Shown: piece after piece, positions 18,152 to 26,998 of the stretch
How the letters are laid out: each line of letters opens with the position of its first letter
Numbering within the stretch: position 1 is the stretch's first letter
Assembly: GCA_049583635.1 (NCBI GenBank)
Contig: JBAUWF010000090.1
Coordinates: 1-64,000, forward strand
Direction: 5' to 3'
Origin: Dokdonella_A sp049583635
GTDB lineage: Bacteria; Pseudomonadota; Gammaproteobacteria; Xanthomonadales; Rhodanobacteraceae
DNA length: 64,000 nt
Program-made: the position numbers and the translations under genes
Notes under the pieces: model-generated
The model's database searches: none
Told to the model about the DNA's origin: nothing
What the model saw: only the letters and a program-made list of their open reading frames with translations

Positions 18152-18163
18152 GCTTGCTTTACA
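18146..18163. promoter_or_regulatory. Inverted-repeat operator 2 of XRE operon
   Basis: TGTCAAGCTTGCTTTACA is an imperfect version of the repeat at 18100-18117, with outer arms TGTCAAG and CTTTACA. It contains the -35 hexamer of the minus-strand promoter. Confidence 0.55.
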
Positions 18164-18277
18164 TAAGGGTCATGCAGCGTCACACCGCGACGCCGCCACG
18201 CAGGATGCGCTTCCGTGCACAATCGGACAATCGGGCATTGCGGCCATCGATGCGTCCGCTCGTGTGCAGGACGCACG

Positions 18278-19027
18278 CTAGCGCGAGGAGACGTACTTCT
18301 CGCGGCGGATATGCTGCACGGCGAGGCCGGCGTCCTTGAGCTGCGCGAACGCCTCGTCGACCATGTCCGGATTGCCGCACAGGTACGCGATGTCGCGCGC
18401 CGGATCGGGTTTGAGCGCCGCGAGCGCGACATGCACACGACCGCTGCGATCGTTCGGGCGCGGTGTCGCGCGCATCGCTCGGCTGAAGCACGGATGGAAC
18501 GAGAAACCCGGTGTTGCGCGCGCGAACGTTTCGAACTCCTCTCCGTACAAGAGTTCGTTTTCGTTGCGCGCGCCCTGGATCAACGCGACCTCGCAGCGAC
18601 GTTCGGCGATGAGTCCGGCAATCCGCGGCAGCATCGCGCGGTACGGCGTCACGCCGGTGCCGGTCGCGACCAGCAGGTAACGCGCGTTCGTATCCGCTTC
18701 CATCAGACAGAAGCGGCCATAGGGTCCGCTCGCGTCGACCTGGCCTCCAGGCTGGAGCCCGCCGAGCAGAGCAGTCGCCGCGCCACCGTCGACATACGAA
18801 ACCGCAATTTCGACTCGCTCGACCGGGTCGCGACCATCGGCACCGATGGTCGCGACCGAGTAGCTGCGCTTGGTCGGCTTGCCGTCGTCGTAGGCGAAAT
18901 GGATCTGCACGAACTGGCCGGGCGTGAACGCGAACGGCTCGCCGTCGGCACGCACAAACGCCATGTGGCGCACCGCCGGAGCAAGCATGTAGCTGGATTC
19001 GAGGCGCAGCGGAAAGTGGGCGACCAC
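18278..19027 (-). CDS. Ferredoxin-NADP reductase-like flavoprotein
   Basis: 249-residue FAD/NAD(P)-binding oxidoreductase. The FAD motif is KRSYSVAT (R-x-Y-S), the NAD(P) pyrophosphate-binding loop is LLVATGTGVTPYRAML, and the C-terminal nicotinamide-side motif is AYLCGNPDMVDEAF. It lacks an N-terminal ferredoxin domain, so it would need a separate electron carrier. The start is a GTG at 19027 without an obvious ribosome site; no better one is in frame before the FAD domain. It is divergent from the ABC transporter genes starting at 19111. The partner and role are unknown. Confidence 0.85.
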   Translation of the reverse strand: MVAHFPLRLESSYMLAPAVRHMAFVRADGEPFAFTPGQFVQIHFAYDDGKPTKRSYSVATIGADGRDPVERVEIAVSYVDGGAATALLGGLQPGGQVDASGPYGRFCLMEADTNARYLLVATGTGVTPYRAMLPRIAGLIAERRCEVALIQGARNENELLYGEEFETFARATPGFSFHPCFSRAMRATPRPNDRSGRVHVALAALKPDPARDIAYLCGNPDMVDEAFAQLKDAGLAVQHIRREKYVSSR

Positions 19028-19110
19028 GGACGACGGCAGGCAGGACGAAACGGCCCGTTATACTATCAGGCTGGCGCATTTCCCCGCGTCGCCCGGCCCG
19101 AAAGACACTC

Positions 19111-20043
19111 ATGAATGTTGCTCCCGCGCTCGATGTCGTCGAGCTCAAGAAGACCTATGCCAACGGCGTCGTCGCGCTGAAAGGTATCTCGCTGCGTGTC
19201 GAGCCCGGCGATTTCTTCGCGCTGCTCGGCCCCAACGGCGCGGGCAAATCGACCCTGATCGGCATCCTGTCCTCGCTGGTCAACGCGAGCGGCGGCGAGG
19301 CGCGCGTGTTCGGTGTGTCGGTGCAGCGCGAACGCAGTGCGGCGATGCGCCTGATCGGCCTGGTCCCGCAGGAACTCAACTTCAACCAGTTCGAACGCCC
19401 ATTCGATATCTGCGTGAACCAGGCCGGCTTCTACGGCATCGCGCGAGATGTCGCCTGCACGCGTGCGGAAAAATACCTCAGGCAGCTGGTGTTGTGGGAC
19501 AAGGCATTCGATTCCGCGCGCACGCTGTCGGGCGGCATGAAGCGACGGTTGATGATCGCGCGCGCGATGATGAACGAGCCAAAGCTGCTGATACTCGACG
19601 AGCCGACCGCGGGCGTCGACATCGAAATTCGCCGCTCGATGTGGCAGTTCGTGCGTGCAATCAATGCGGCGGGCACCACGGTGATCCTGACCACGCATTA
19701 TCTGGAGGAAGCCGAACAGTTGTGTCGCAACATCGCGATCATCGATCATGGCGCAATCATCGTCGACACGACGATGAAGGAGCTGTTGTCCAAGCTCGAT
19801 ATCGAGACGTTCGTGCTGGATCTCATCGAGCCGTGCATCACGCTGCCAGACGTTCCTGGCGTGCGCCTGCTGCGCATCGACGATTACATGATCGAGGCCG
19901 AGATGGCGCGCGCACACGACCTCAACTCGCTGTTTGCGGCGCTGGGCGCGGCCGGTCTGACGGTGCGCTCCATGCGCAACAAGTCGAACCGCCTTGAGGA
20001 GTTGTTCGTGCGGCTGGTCGACAGCGGCAAAGAGGCGGCATGA
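19111..20043 (+). CDS. yadG: ABC exporter ATPase, YadG-like
   Basis: 310-residue nucleotide-binding subunit. Walker A is GPNGAGKST, the signature is TLSGGMKRRLMIARAMMNEP, Walker B is LLILDEPTAGVDIEIRR, and the H-loop is in VILTTHYLEEAEQL. The ~90-residue C-terminal extension is normal for this group. The E. coli relatives YadG/YadH form an ABC-2 type exporter of unknown substrate. The last four bases overlap the permease gene. Confidence 0.9.
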   Translation: MNVAPALDVVELKKTYANGVVALKGISLRVEPGDFFALLGPNGAGKSTLIGILSSLVNASGGEARVFGVSVQRERSAAMRLIGLVPQELNFNQFERPFDICVNQAGFYGIARDVACTRAEKYLRQLVLWDKAFDSARTLSGGMKRRLMIARAMMNEPKLLILDEPTAGVDIEIRRSMWQFVRAINAAGTTVILTTHYLEEAEQLCRNIAIIDHGAIIVDTTMKELLSKLDIETFVLDLIEPCITLPDVPGVRLLRIDDYMIEAEMARAHDLNSLFAALGAAGLTVRSMRNKSNRLEELFVRLVDSGKEAA

Positions 20044-20816
20044 GCCTGACGCCGAATCTGGTCGCGCTCGCCACCATTGTGCGGCGCGAGGTGCGCCGCA
20101 TCCTGCGCATCTGGACCCAGACACTGCTGCCGTCGGCGATCACGATGACGCTGTACTTCGTGATCTTCGGCAACATGATCGGGCGGCGCATCGGCAATAT
20201 CGAACCAGGCATCGACTACATCGATTACCTGGTGCCCGGACTCATCATGATGGCCGTGATCAACAACTGTTACGCCAATATTTCCTCGTCGTTCTTCGGC
20301 GCCAAATTCGGGCGGTTCGTCGAGGAGATGCTGGTGTCGCCGATGCCGAGCTGGGTGATCCTGGTCGGCTACGTTGCCGGAGCGGTACTGCGCGGCCTGA
20401 TCGTCGCCGTGCTGGTGCTGATCATCTCGATGTTCTTTACACACATTCACCTGTATCACCCGTGGGTGACCTTGAGCAGCATTCTGTTGACCGCGATCGT
20501 GTTCGCGCTGGCGGGTTTCATCAATGCAGTGTTCGCCAAGAAGTTCGACGACGTCGCGCTGGTGCCGACTTTCGTGCTGACGCCGCTGACCTATCTCGGG
20601 GGCGTGTTCTACTCAGTCAGTCACCTGCCGCAGCCGTGGCGCGAAATTTCCTATGCGAACCCGATCCTGTACATGGTCAATTCGTTTCGCTGGGGCCTGC
20701 TCGGCGTCAGCGACGTGGGCCTTGGGGTTTCCTACGCGGTGATGCTCGGCTTCGCTGTCGTTCTCGCGACGATCGGCATCCAGTTGCTGAACCGCGGCAT
20801 CGGGTTGCGCAGCTAA
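20040..20816 (+). CDS. yadH: ABC-2 exporter permease, YadH-like
   Basis: 258-residue inner-membrane protein with six predicted helices. It includes the conserved ABC-2 stretches DYLVPGLIMMAVINNCYAN, FGRFVEEMLVSPMPSWVIL and LVPTFVLTPLTYLGGVFYSV. It directly follows its ATPase (ATGA overlap), as in the E. coli yadGH pair. Substrate unknown. Confidence 0.9.
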   Translation: MSLTPNLVALATIVRREVRRILRIWTQTLLPSAITMTLYFVIFGNMIGRRIGNIEPGIDYIDYLVPGLIMMAVINNCYANISSSFFGAKFGRFVEEMLVSPMPSWVILVGYVAGAVLRGLIVAVLVLIISMFFTHIHLYHPWVTLSSILLTAIVFALAGFINAVFAKKFDDVALVPTFVLTPLTYLGGVFYSVSHLPQPWREISYANPILYMVNSFRWGLLGVSDVGLGVSYAVMLGFAVVLATIGIQLLNRGIGLRS

Positions 20817-20863
20817 TTTGCGCCCAAACGCGCGGTACGCTGCTGCAGCGTGCTCAGCGCACC

Positions 20864-21682
20864 CTAAGCGTCCGGCGGATCGGGCAAATCGAAAAACCGG
20901 CGCGCGGTCGCGTTCGCATTCGCCGCGGTGACTTCGGCCGGCTCACCGCGCGCGGCCGCGACAGTCGCACATATGTGCGCGAGATACATCGGCTCGTTGC
21001 GTCGATGCGACGGCTTCGGTGCCAGATCGCGCGGCAACAGATAGGGTGCGTCGGTTTCGAGCATCAGACGATCGGTCGGAATCGATCGAACCAGTTCGCG
21101 CAGGTGCAAACCTCGCCGCTCATCGCAGATCCAGCCAGTAACGCCGATATGGAAATCGCGTTCTAGGTAGTCTTCGAGCTCGGCACGCTCGCCGGTAAAA
21201 CAATGCACCACAACCGGTCCGAACCGAGCGCGCCGCCGATCGCCGATAAAGTTGTCGAGACACGCGATGAAGTCGGCATGCGCGTCACGCTGGTGCAGGA
21301 ACAATGGCTTGCCGCAATCGCGCGCGATCGCAAGCTGGCGCTCGAACGCGTTGACCTGCGCGGCGTGCGGTGCGTAGTTGCGACAATAGTCCAGACCGGT
21401 TTCGCCGACCGCCCTGACCTCGGGAGCGGCGACGAGTCCGCGCAGCAACGCGTCGGTCGCGTCATCGTAATCGAGTGCATGATGCGGGTGTACGCCGGCT
21501 GTCGCGAACATAAAGTCGGGCCAACTGCGCGCGAGCGCCAGCGCGGCGCGGCTACCCGTCGCGCTGGCACCGGTGACGCCGATCCGCTCGATCGCTTGTG
21601 CGCGTGCGCGCTCGATTACCGCGTCCAGATCCGCGCGAAAGGACTCGTGGGTCAGATTGGCGCCGATATCGATCAGTCGCAT
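20864..21682 (-). CDS. tatD: TatD-family metal-dependent hydrolase
   Basis: 272-residue amidohydrolase-fold nuclease. The first metal-site motif is variant, IDIGANLTHESF, as in E. coli TatD itself rather than the D-x-H-x-H of YcfH/YjjV. Later motifs are AGVHPHH, VGETGLDYCRNY, FLHQRDAH, VVHCFTGE and LETDAPYL. E. coli TatD is a 3'-5' exonuclease linked to repair of oxidised DNA. The ATG at 21682 is chosen because homology starts at MRLIDIGAN. It is divergent from the secreted protein gene at 21823. Confidence 0.92.
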   Translation of the reverse strand: MRLIDIGANLTHESFRADLDAVIERARAQAIERIGVTGASATGSRAALALARSWPDFMFATAGVHPHHALDYDDATDALLRGLVAAPEVRAVGETGLDYCRNYAPHAAQVNAFERQLAIARDCGKPLFLHQRDAHADFIACLDNFIGDRRRARFGPVVVHCFTGERAELEDYLERDFHIGVTGWICDERRGLHLRELVRSIPTDRLMLETDAPYLLPRDLAPKPSHRRNEPMYLAHICATVAAARGEPAEVTAANANATARRFFDLPDPPDA

Positions 21683-21822
21683 CGTTGCATCCGCGTCGCC
21701 AAATTGGCGATTATGGTTGAACCCGGCTGCGGACCGAAGCGAGTTCATTGCCGATTCATCGCTGCGCAACCACTCTGGCGCAGCATTCGACTCAACCGTT
21801 CGATTATCGGGGAGATGTGTTC

Positions 21823-23055
21823 ATGTACTCAACGCGCAATCTGCTCGCCGGCTTGACGCTGGCCTTCGCAGGCACAGTGCTGATAATTCCCTGCGCATCG
21901 GCAACAGCCGGTCGCGCGGACGCCGTGACCACGCCACGCAACAGCGCGGCGATCAGGACCGAAAGCGTGATGCGGTCGCAACTCCTGGAGCATCGAGTCG
22001 ACAACAAAAGTGCGACCGGAAACGGCCAGCCGAAGAACCTCGCCGCCAACGTCGTTCGTGCCTATCCGCCGAGTTGCCTGTCCGACCCGCTGGCGACCAC
22101 GGTGACCGGACCGAGTTGGTCGCGCTCGGTCGATCTTTTCGAGGCAGATGCGAACGGCACCAACTCGCTGGAAACGGTGACGATCACGATCTGGCGCGTC
22201 GCCTGCAGCAGCAGCGAGTTCTTTACCTCGGCAACCTTGATGCGCATCGATCGTCAATCGGCGTTTGAAGGCGACAATGTCGTTTTCCCGACCTTTCCCG
22301 GTGTACGGGTCGCGCAGGTCAACAATGTCAATGACATCGGATTTGATGATCCGGATGGCCGGGATTTTGTGCGCGTCGCGCCTGAACCGAATACGGTCAT
22401 TTCCGATATCACGACCGATTCCCCGGTCATTTTCAGCACCACCTATGTGTTGGAGAATTTTCCGTACCAGGGTTCCGGCTACTTCGATTTCAACCTCCCG
22501 TTCTCGATCCGCTTCGACAATTTCTACGTGGACAGCAACGGCCAGCCCAGCGGTCAGTTTTTCATCAACGTGCCCGGCTACGATCCAACTCCGTCGACTT
22601 ATCCGGCCGCGTTCGAGTCGTTGCCGATCAACGGCTACCTGTCGTCGAACTGGTACGACCCGGCGCACAGTGGCGAAGGCGTCATCACCCAGATTGCCGA
22701 GTTTCCACCGACTGCCAACGGCACGGTGTTCACGCAGATCGTGTTCGACTGGTTCACCTATGACGTCGACGGGCTGCCGTTCTGGATTTCGGGCAACGCC
22801 TTGATCGATGCCAGCCATCCAAGGTCGGTGACCGTGCCGGCGATCTATTTGAACGATGGCGGCTTTGCCGGCGATTTCGGCGCCAACGCAACACAGAACT
22901 CCTGGGGCACCGTCACGTTCGAGTTCCCGGACTGCAATTCCCTTACCTTCAGTTACGCGTCAAATGGCACCCCACAGCCTTCCTATGTGCCGACCGGCAG
23001 CGGGACACTGAATCTGCAGCGCCTCGTCAGCGTCAACGGACTGACCTGCGAGTAA
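21823..23055 (+). CDS. Secreted protein with NWYDPAHSGEG domain (copy B)
   Basis: 410 residues with a signal peptide (MYSTRNLLAGLTLAFAGTVLIIPCASA). Residues 30-250 or so form an unfamiliar region rich in Asn, Asp and Ser. The last 140 residues are the domain also found at 7933-8820: SNWYDPAHSGEG, VFDWFTYDVDG, FWISGN, VTVPAIY, DGGFAGDFGANATQ and WGTVTFEFPD. Only the domain is shared, so it behaves as a module attached to different N-terminal regions. A GGGGAG site precedes the ATG, and a clear terminator follows the stop. Function unknown. Confidence 0.82.
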   Translation: MYSTRNLLAGLTLAFAGTVLIIPCASATAGRADAVTTPRNSAAIRTESVMRSQLLEHRVDNKSATGNGQPKNLAANVVRAYPPSCLSDPLATTVTGPSWSRSVDLFEADANGTNSLETVTITIWRVACSSSEFFTSATLMRIDRQSAFEGDNVVFPTFPGVRVAQVNNVNDIGFDDPDGRDFVRVAPEPNTVISDITTDSPVIFSTTYVLENFPYQGSGYFDFNLPFSIRFDNFYVDSNGQPSGQFFINVPGYDPTPSTYPAAFESLPINGYLSSNWYDPAHSGEGVITQIAEFPPTANGTVFTQIVFDWFTYDVDGLPFWISGNALIDASHPRSVTVPAIYLNDGGFAGDFGANATQNSWGTVTFEFPDCNSLTFSYASNGTPQPSYVPTGSGTLNLQRLVSVNGLTCE

Positions 23056-23081
23056 CCCGGCCGATCCGCAACGCGACATCG

Positions 23082-23116
23082 AAACGGCGCGCTCCCAAAA
23101 GGGTCGCGCCGTTTTT
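23082..23116 (+). terminator. Intrinsic terminator after copy B
   Basis: A perfect 10-bp stem, AAACGGCGCG with CGCGCCGTTT, encloses a loop with inner CCC/GGG pairing. It is followed by a run of five T (23112-23116). It ends the secreted-protein transcript before hrpB. Confidence 0.88.
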
Positions 23117-23154
23117 CTTGTTGTTGCGCATGCCTTGCAGGTTTTCTCGATAGC

Positions 23155-25704
23155 GTGAGCGTGCAGGAACTACCGATCCACGCCGTACTGCCCGAACTGC
23201 TGCGCAGGTTGGCTGCGCACACGCGGCTGGTGCTCGAAGCACCGCCCGGCGCAGGCAAGACGACGCAGGTGCCCCCCGCGCTGCTCGACACGCCCTGGCT
23301 TGCCGGTCGCAAGATACTGTTGCTCGAACCGCGCCGCCTCGCGGCGCGCGCAGCCGCCGAATTCATGGCCGGCGCGCGTGGTGAATCGGTCGGCGCAACT
23401 GTGGGCTATCGAATTCGCTTCGAGACCAGGGTTTCGGCCGCAACGCGCATCGAAGTCGTCACCGAAGGGATCCTGACGCGCATGTTGCAGGATCAACCGG
23501 ATCTGCCCGAGATCGGTGCGATCGTGTTCGACGAGTTTCACGAACGGCACTTGCAGGCCGATCTCGGCGCCGCGCTCGCGCGCGATGTGCAGAGCAGCCT
23601 GCGCCCGGACCTGCGCCTCGTCATCATGTCGGCAACGCTTGATGGCGAGCGCATCGCCCGCTGGTTCGAGGCTGAGCGTCTTTCGAGCGAGGGGCGCAGT
23701 TTTCCGGTACTCGTCGTGTATCCGCCGACACGCGCGAACGAGGACCGGCTCGTCACGCTGCGCAACGCGATTGAACAGGCGCTCGACCGGAGCGAAGGCG
23801 ATGTGCTGGTGTTTCTGCCCGGACGCCGCGAAATCGGGCGTGCAACCTATTTGCTCAACGACCTTTGCGCGTACAGCGATGATTCGGCCAACAAGATCGC
23901 GCTGGTGCGCCTGCACGGCGAGCTGTCGGTGGCCGAACAGCATGCCGCGCTCACGCCCGCGCCGAGGGGGACGCGGCGTATCGTGCTCGCCACCAATATT
24001 GCCGAGTCGAGCCTGACCTTGCCAAGTGTCGGTGCGGTCGTCGACTCGGGGCTGGCGCGCGTGCCGCGCTTCGATCCGCGATCCGGATTCACGCGCCTTG
24101 CAACCGTCGCGATTTCGCGGGCTTCCGCCGATCAGCGCGCGGGTCGCGCCGGACGCCTCGGCCCCGGCGTCTGCTATCGCTTGTGGCCGCAGAGCCGGCG
24201 GCTCGAGGCGAGTGCGGCGCCGGAAATCGCGCAGGTGGAATTGTCGCAGCTCGCACTTGAGCTCGCGGTCTGGGGCGCCGGCACGCTGAACTGGCTCGAC
24301 TCGCCGCCGCCCGGAGCCTTGGCGCAGGCGCACGATCTGTTGCTCCGCCTCGAAGCGCTCGATGCCGACGGACGCCCGAGTCCGCTCGGTCACGCAATGC
24401 TTCGCCTGGGCGCGACGCCAAGGCTGGCCGCGGCGGTGCTGCGCGCACCACGCGAACGCGCAGCGCTGGCCTGCGATCTCGCCGCATTGATCGAAGCGCG
24501 CACCCCGCTGCGTGGCGCGGATGCGCGCAACGACGATTTTCGCGCGCGGCTCGATGCGCTCAGCGCATGGCGCGATCGACGCGAAAGTCATCGCCGCAGA
24601 CCCGGCCGTCGCAGCTCCGACGTCTGCGGCGCCGATCCGCGTGCACTGGGCGCGATCGCCAGGACCGCGGACGGCTGGCGGCGCCGGTTACCGCATCCAC
24701 CAGGCGCGCCCGATGCACTCGCCCCGATTGACGCGACTGCCGTCGGCAATATCCTGATGCATGCGTTTCCGGATCGGATTGCCCGACAGGATGCGTCCGA
24801 CGTGCGACGTTACCGGCTCGCCAACGGGCGCGGCGCGCGGCTGGCCGAAGATAGCGCGTTGATCGGTGAGCCCTGGCTCGTGATTGTGGACCTGCGCCAC
24901 GAGGATCGCGACAGCCTGATCTTCGCTGCTGCGCCATTCGATCCGGCGCTGCTCGAACACGATTTTTCCCGGCGTCTGGAAACACGACGCGTGGTCAGCT
25001 GGAATCCCACCGCCCGTCGCGTCGAGGCGGTGGAGGAACGTCGCTTCGATGCGATCGTACTCGCGCGGCGCAGCGTACCCCCGTGCGCGGAAGATGCACT
25101 CGAAGGTCTGCTCGGCGCAATTCGCCAGGATGGACTCGACGGTCTGCCATGGAGCGCCGACGCGATGAACCTGCGCCTGCGCACGCAGGCGTTGCGTGCG
25201 TGGTGCCCCGAACTCGGCCTGCCCGATGTGTCGGACGCGGCGCTGCTCGCGCAACTCGACGACTGGCTCGCGCCGACGCTTGCGGGCAGGACCAGTCTCG
25301 ATGCCATCGGAGCCGCTGAGCTGTCGGATGCGCTCGCGCTGCGCTTCGACCATGCGCAACGGCGCGCGCTGGATACGCACGCACCGGTCACGTTGCGAGT
25401 GCCGAGCGGACGCGCCCGGCGCCTTGCGTACGCCGCCGATGCGGCACCGGTCCTCGCTGTCAAATTGCAGGAACTGTTCGGTCTGGCCGACACCCCGCGC
25501 ATCGCCAAAGGGCGCATCGCGGTGACGTTGCATCTGCTGTCGCCGGCGGGGCGGCCGATCCAGGTAACCAGCGATCTGGCAAGTTTCTGGCGGCATACCT
25601 ACCCGGAATTGCGCAGGGAACTCAAAGGTCGTTACCCGAGACACCCGTGGCCTGAAGATCCGTGGAGCGCGACGCCGACCCATCGCGCGAAGCCGCGCCG
25701 ATAA
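23155..25704 (+). CDS. hrpB: ATP-dependent helicase HrpB
   Basis: 849-residue DEAH-box helicase of the HrpB type. Motif I is APPGAGKTTQVP, motif Ia LEPRRLAARAAA, motif II DEFHERH, motif III MSATLDG, motif V region VLATNIAESSLTLP, and motif VI QRAGRAGRLGPG. The C-terminal RYPRHPWPEDPW is the HrpB signature. The start is a GTG at 23155 with no good ribosome site. The substrate in Proteobacteria is not settled; paralogue HrpA rescues stalled ribosomes in E. coli. Confidence 0.94.
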   Translation: MSVQELPIHAVLPELLRRLAAHTRLVLEAPPGAGKTTQVPPALLDTPWLAGRKILLLEPRRLAARAAAEFMAGARGESVGATVGYRIRFETRVSAATRIEVVTEGILTRMLQDQPDLPEIGAIVFDEFHERHLQADLGAALARDVQSSLRPDLRLVIMSATLDGERIARWFEAERLSSEGRSFPVLVVYPPTRANEDRLVTLRNAIEQALDRSEGDVLVFLPGRREIGRATYLLNDLCAYSDDSANKIALVRLHGELSVAEQHAALTPAPRGTRRIVLATNIAESSLTLPSVGAVVDSGLARVPRFDPRSGFTRLATVAISRASADQRAGRAGRLGPGVCYRLWPQSRRLEASAAPEIAQVELSQLALELAVWGAGTLNWLDSPPPGALAQAHDLLLRLEALDADGRPSPLGHAMLRLGATPRLAAAVLRAPRERAALACDLAALIEARTPLRGADARNDDFRARLDALSAWRDRRESHRRRPGRRSSDVCGADPRALGAIARTADGWRRRLPHPPGAPDALAPIDATAVGNILMHAFPDRIARQDASDVRRYRLANGRGARLAEDSALIGEPWLVIVDLRHEDRDSLIFAAAPFDPALLEHDFSRRLETRRVVSWNPTARRVEAVEERRFDAIVLARRSVPPCAEDALEGLLGAIRQDGLDGLPWSADAMNLRLRTQALRAWCPELGLPDVSDAALLAQLDDWLAPTLAGRTSLDAIGAAELSDALALRFDHAQRRALDTHAPVTLRVPSGRARRLAYAADAAPVLAVKLQELFGLADTPRIAKGRIAVTLHLLSPAGRPIQVTSDLASFWRHTYPELRRELKGRYPRHPWPEDPWSATPTHRAKPRR

Positions 25705-25912
25705 CCGGATCTTGCGCGCAGCGCAGGCTACGGAATGCCGGTCGCGCCGATCGCGCGCACTGGCAGTGGAGGCAACATGCCTCGGGGTTCAGTGCACACA
25801 CAGCACACGCTACCATCGACTGCGCGGCAAGCCCTTGCGTGCGAATGAACGATCGCACTTATCGTCGGTCGCACACAGGACGCCTTCGCTATCCGAGCAG
25901 CAGGACAATTCG

Positions 25913-26998
25913 ATGAACAAATCGCACCGCGCTCTGATCTGGATGGGCGCCTTCCTCATTGCGGTCGGCGCGCTCGCGGTACTGCTCGCGCCGCGCCTCG
26001 TGCAGTTTTTCGACGCCAATCCGTTCTTCAATGGCGTGATTCTGGCGGTGCTCGCCGCCGGCATCATCGTCAATCTGCGCCAGGTCATGGTGCTCGCACG
26101 CGAGGTCGAATGGATCGAACACTATCGACGCTCCGACCCGGCGCGTCCGCCGCCAGGGCGCACGCGTCTGCTCGCGCCGATGGCGCGCATGCTGGCCGGC
26201 CGCGAACGCGGAACCAGCGCGCTGTCGGCACCGTCGATGCGCACGATCCTCGACAGTGTGCAGGCCAGGCTTGAGGAGTCGCGCGACCTGTCGCGCTATC
26301 TGATCGGACTGGCGATCTTTCTCGGCCTGCTCGGCACGTTCTGGGGTCTCCTCGTAACAATCCATTCGGTCGCCGACATCATTGGCGCGCTCAACGTTCG
26401 CAACGACGCTCTCAGTATGTTCGGCCAGCTCAAGCAGGATCTGCAGCAACCGCTGGGCGGGATGTCGACCAGTTTCTCCACCTCGCTGTTCGGACTGTCG
26501 AGTTCGCTCGTGATCGGCTTTCTCGATTTGCAGGCCGGCCACGCTCAGAATCGCTTCTACAATCAGCTCGAAGAGTGGCTGTCCGGCATGACGCGGCTCT
26601 CGTCGGGCGCGCTCGCACTCGACGGCGACGCCTCGGTGCCGGCCTACGTGCAGGCCCTGCTCGAACAGACCGCCGATGGCTTGGAGCGCATGCAGCGCAC
26701 GCTGGTCGAAAACGAACGCGAACGCCACGGTACCAATGAGCAGCTCGCCGAACTGCACACCCAGCTCGCCCGGCTCGCCGATGTACTCGGACGTGATGCG
26801 CGCGAGCGCAACACGGCTGCGGAAACCCAGGATGAGCTGAAGGCGGTGTTGCGCCAACTCGCCGCGCGCGACCATCCGGCCGCGCACCTTGCCGACGAGC
26901 TGCGCGCGGAATTGCGCCTGCTGTCGCGCACAATCGCGGCGGCGATGGGCGACCGGCGCAACGACGGCTCCATGCGCAATCCGGGCCGTGAACGATGA
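25913..26998 (+). CDS. MotA/ExbB/ZorA-like stator subunit
   Basis: 361-residue inner-membrane protein with four helices: MGAFLIAVGALAVLLAP, GVILAVLAAGIIVNL, and the paired channel helices GLAIFLGLLGTFWGLLVTI and FSTSLFGLSSSLVIGFL. The last two are the MotA_ExbB signature. A cytoplasmic tail of about 110 residues (from ALLEQTADGLERM) is predicted coiled coil. No flagellar gene is nearby. The stop overlaps the MotB-like gene. The pairing resembles the ZorA/ZorB motor of Zorya phage defence, but the nuclease or helicase partners of Zorya are not next to it. Likely a proton- or sodium-driven motor of unknown output. Confidence 0.82.
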   Translation: MNKSHRALIWMGAFLIAVGALAVLLAPRLVQFFDANPFFNGVILAVLAAGIIVNLRQVMVLAREVEWIEHYRRSDPARPPPGRTRLLAPMARMLAGRERGTSALSAPSMRTILDSVQARLEESRDLSRYLIGLAIFLGLLGTFWGLLVTIHSVADIIGALNVRNDALSMFGQLKQDLQQPLGGMSTSFSTSLFGLSSSLVIGFLDLQAGHAQNRFYNQLEEWLSGMTRLSSGALALDGDASVPAYVQALLEQTADGLERMQRTLVENERERHGTNEQLAELHTQLARLADVLGRDARERNTAAETQDELKAVLRQLAARDHPAAHLADELRAELRLLSRTIAAAMGDRRNDGSMRNPGRER

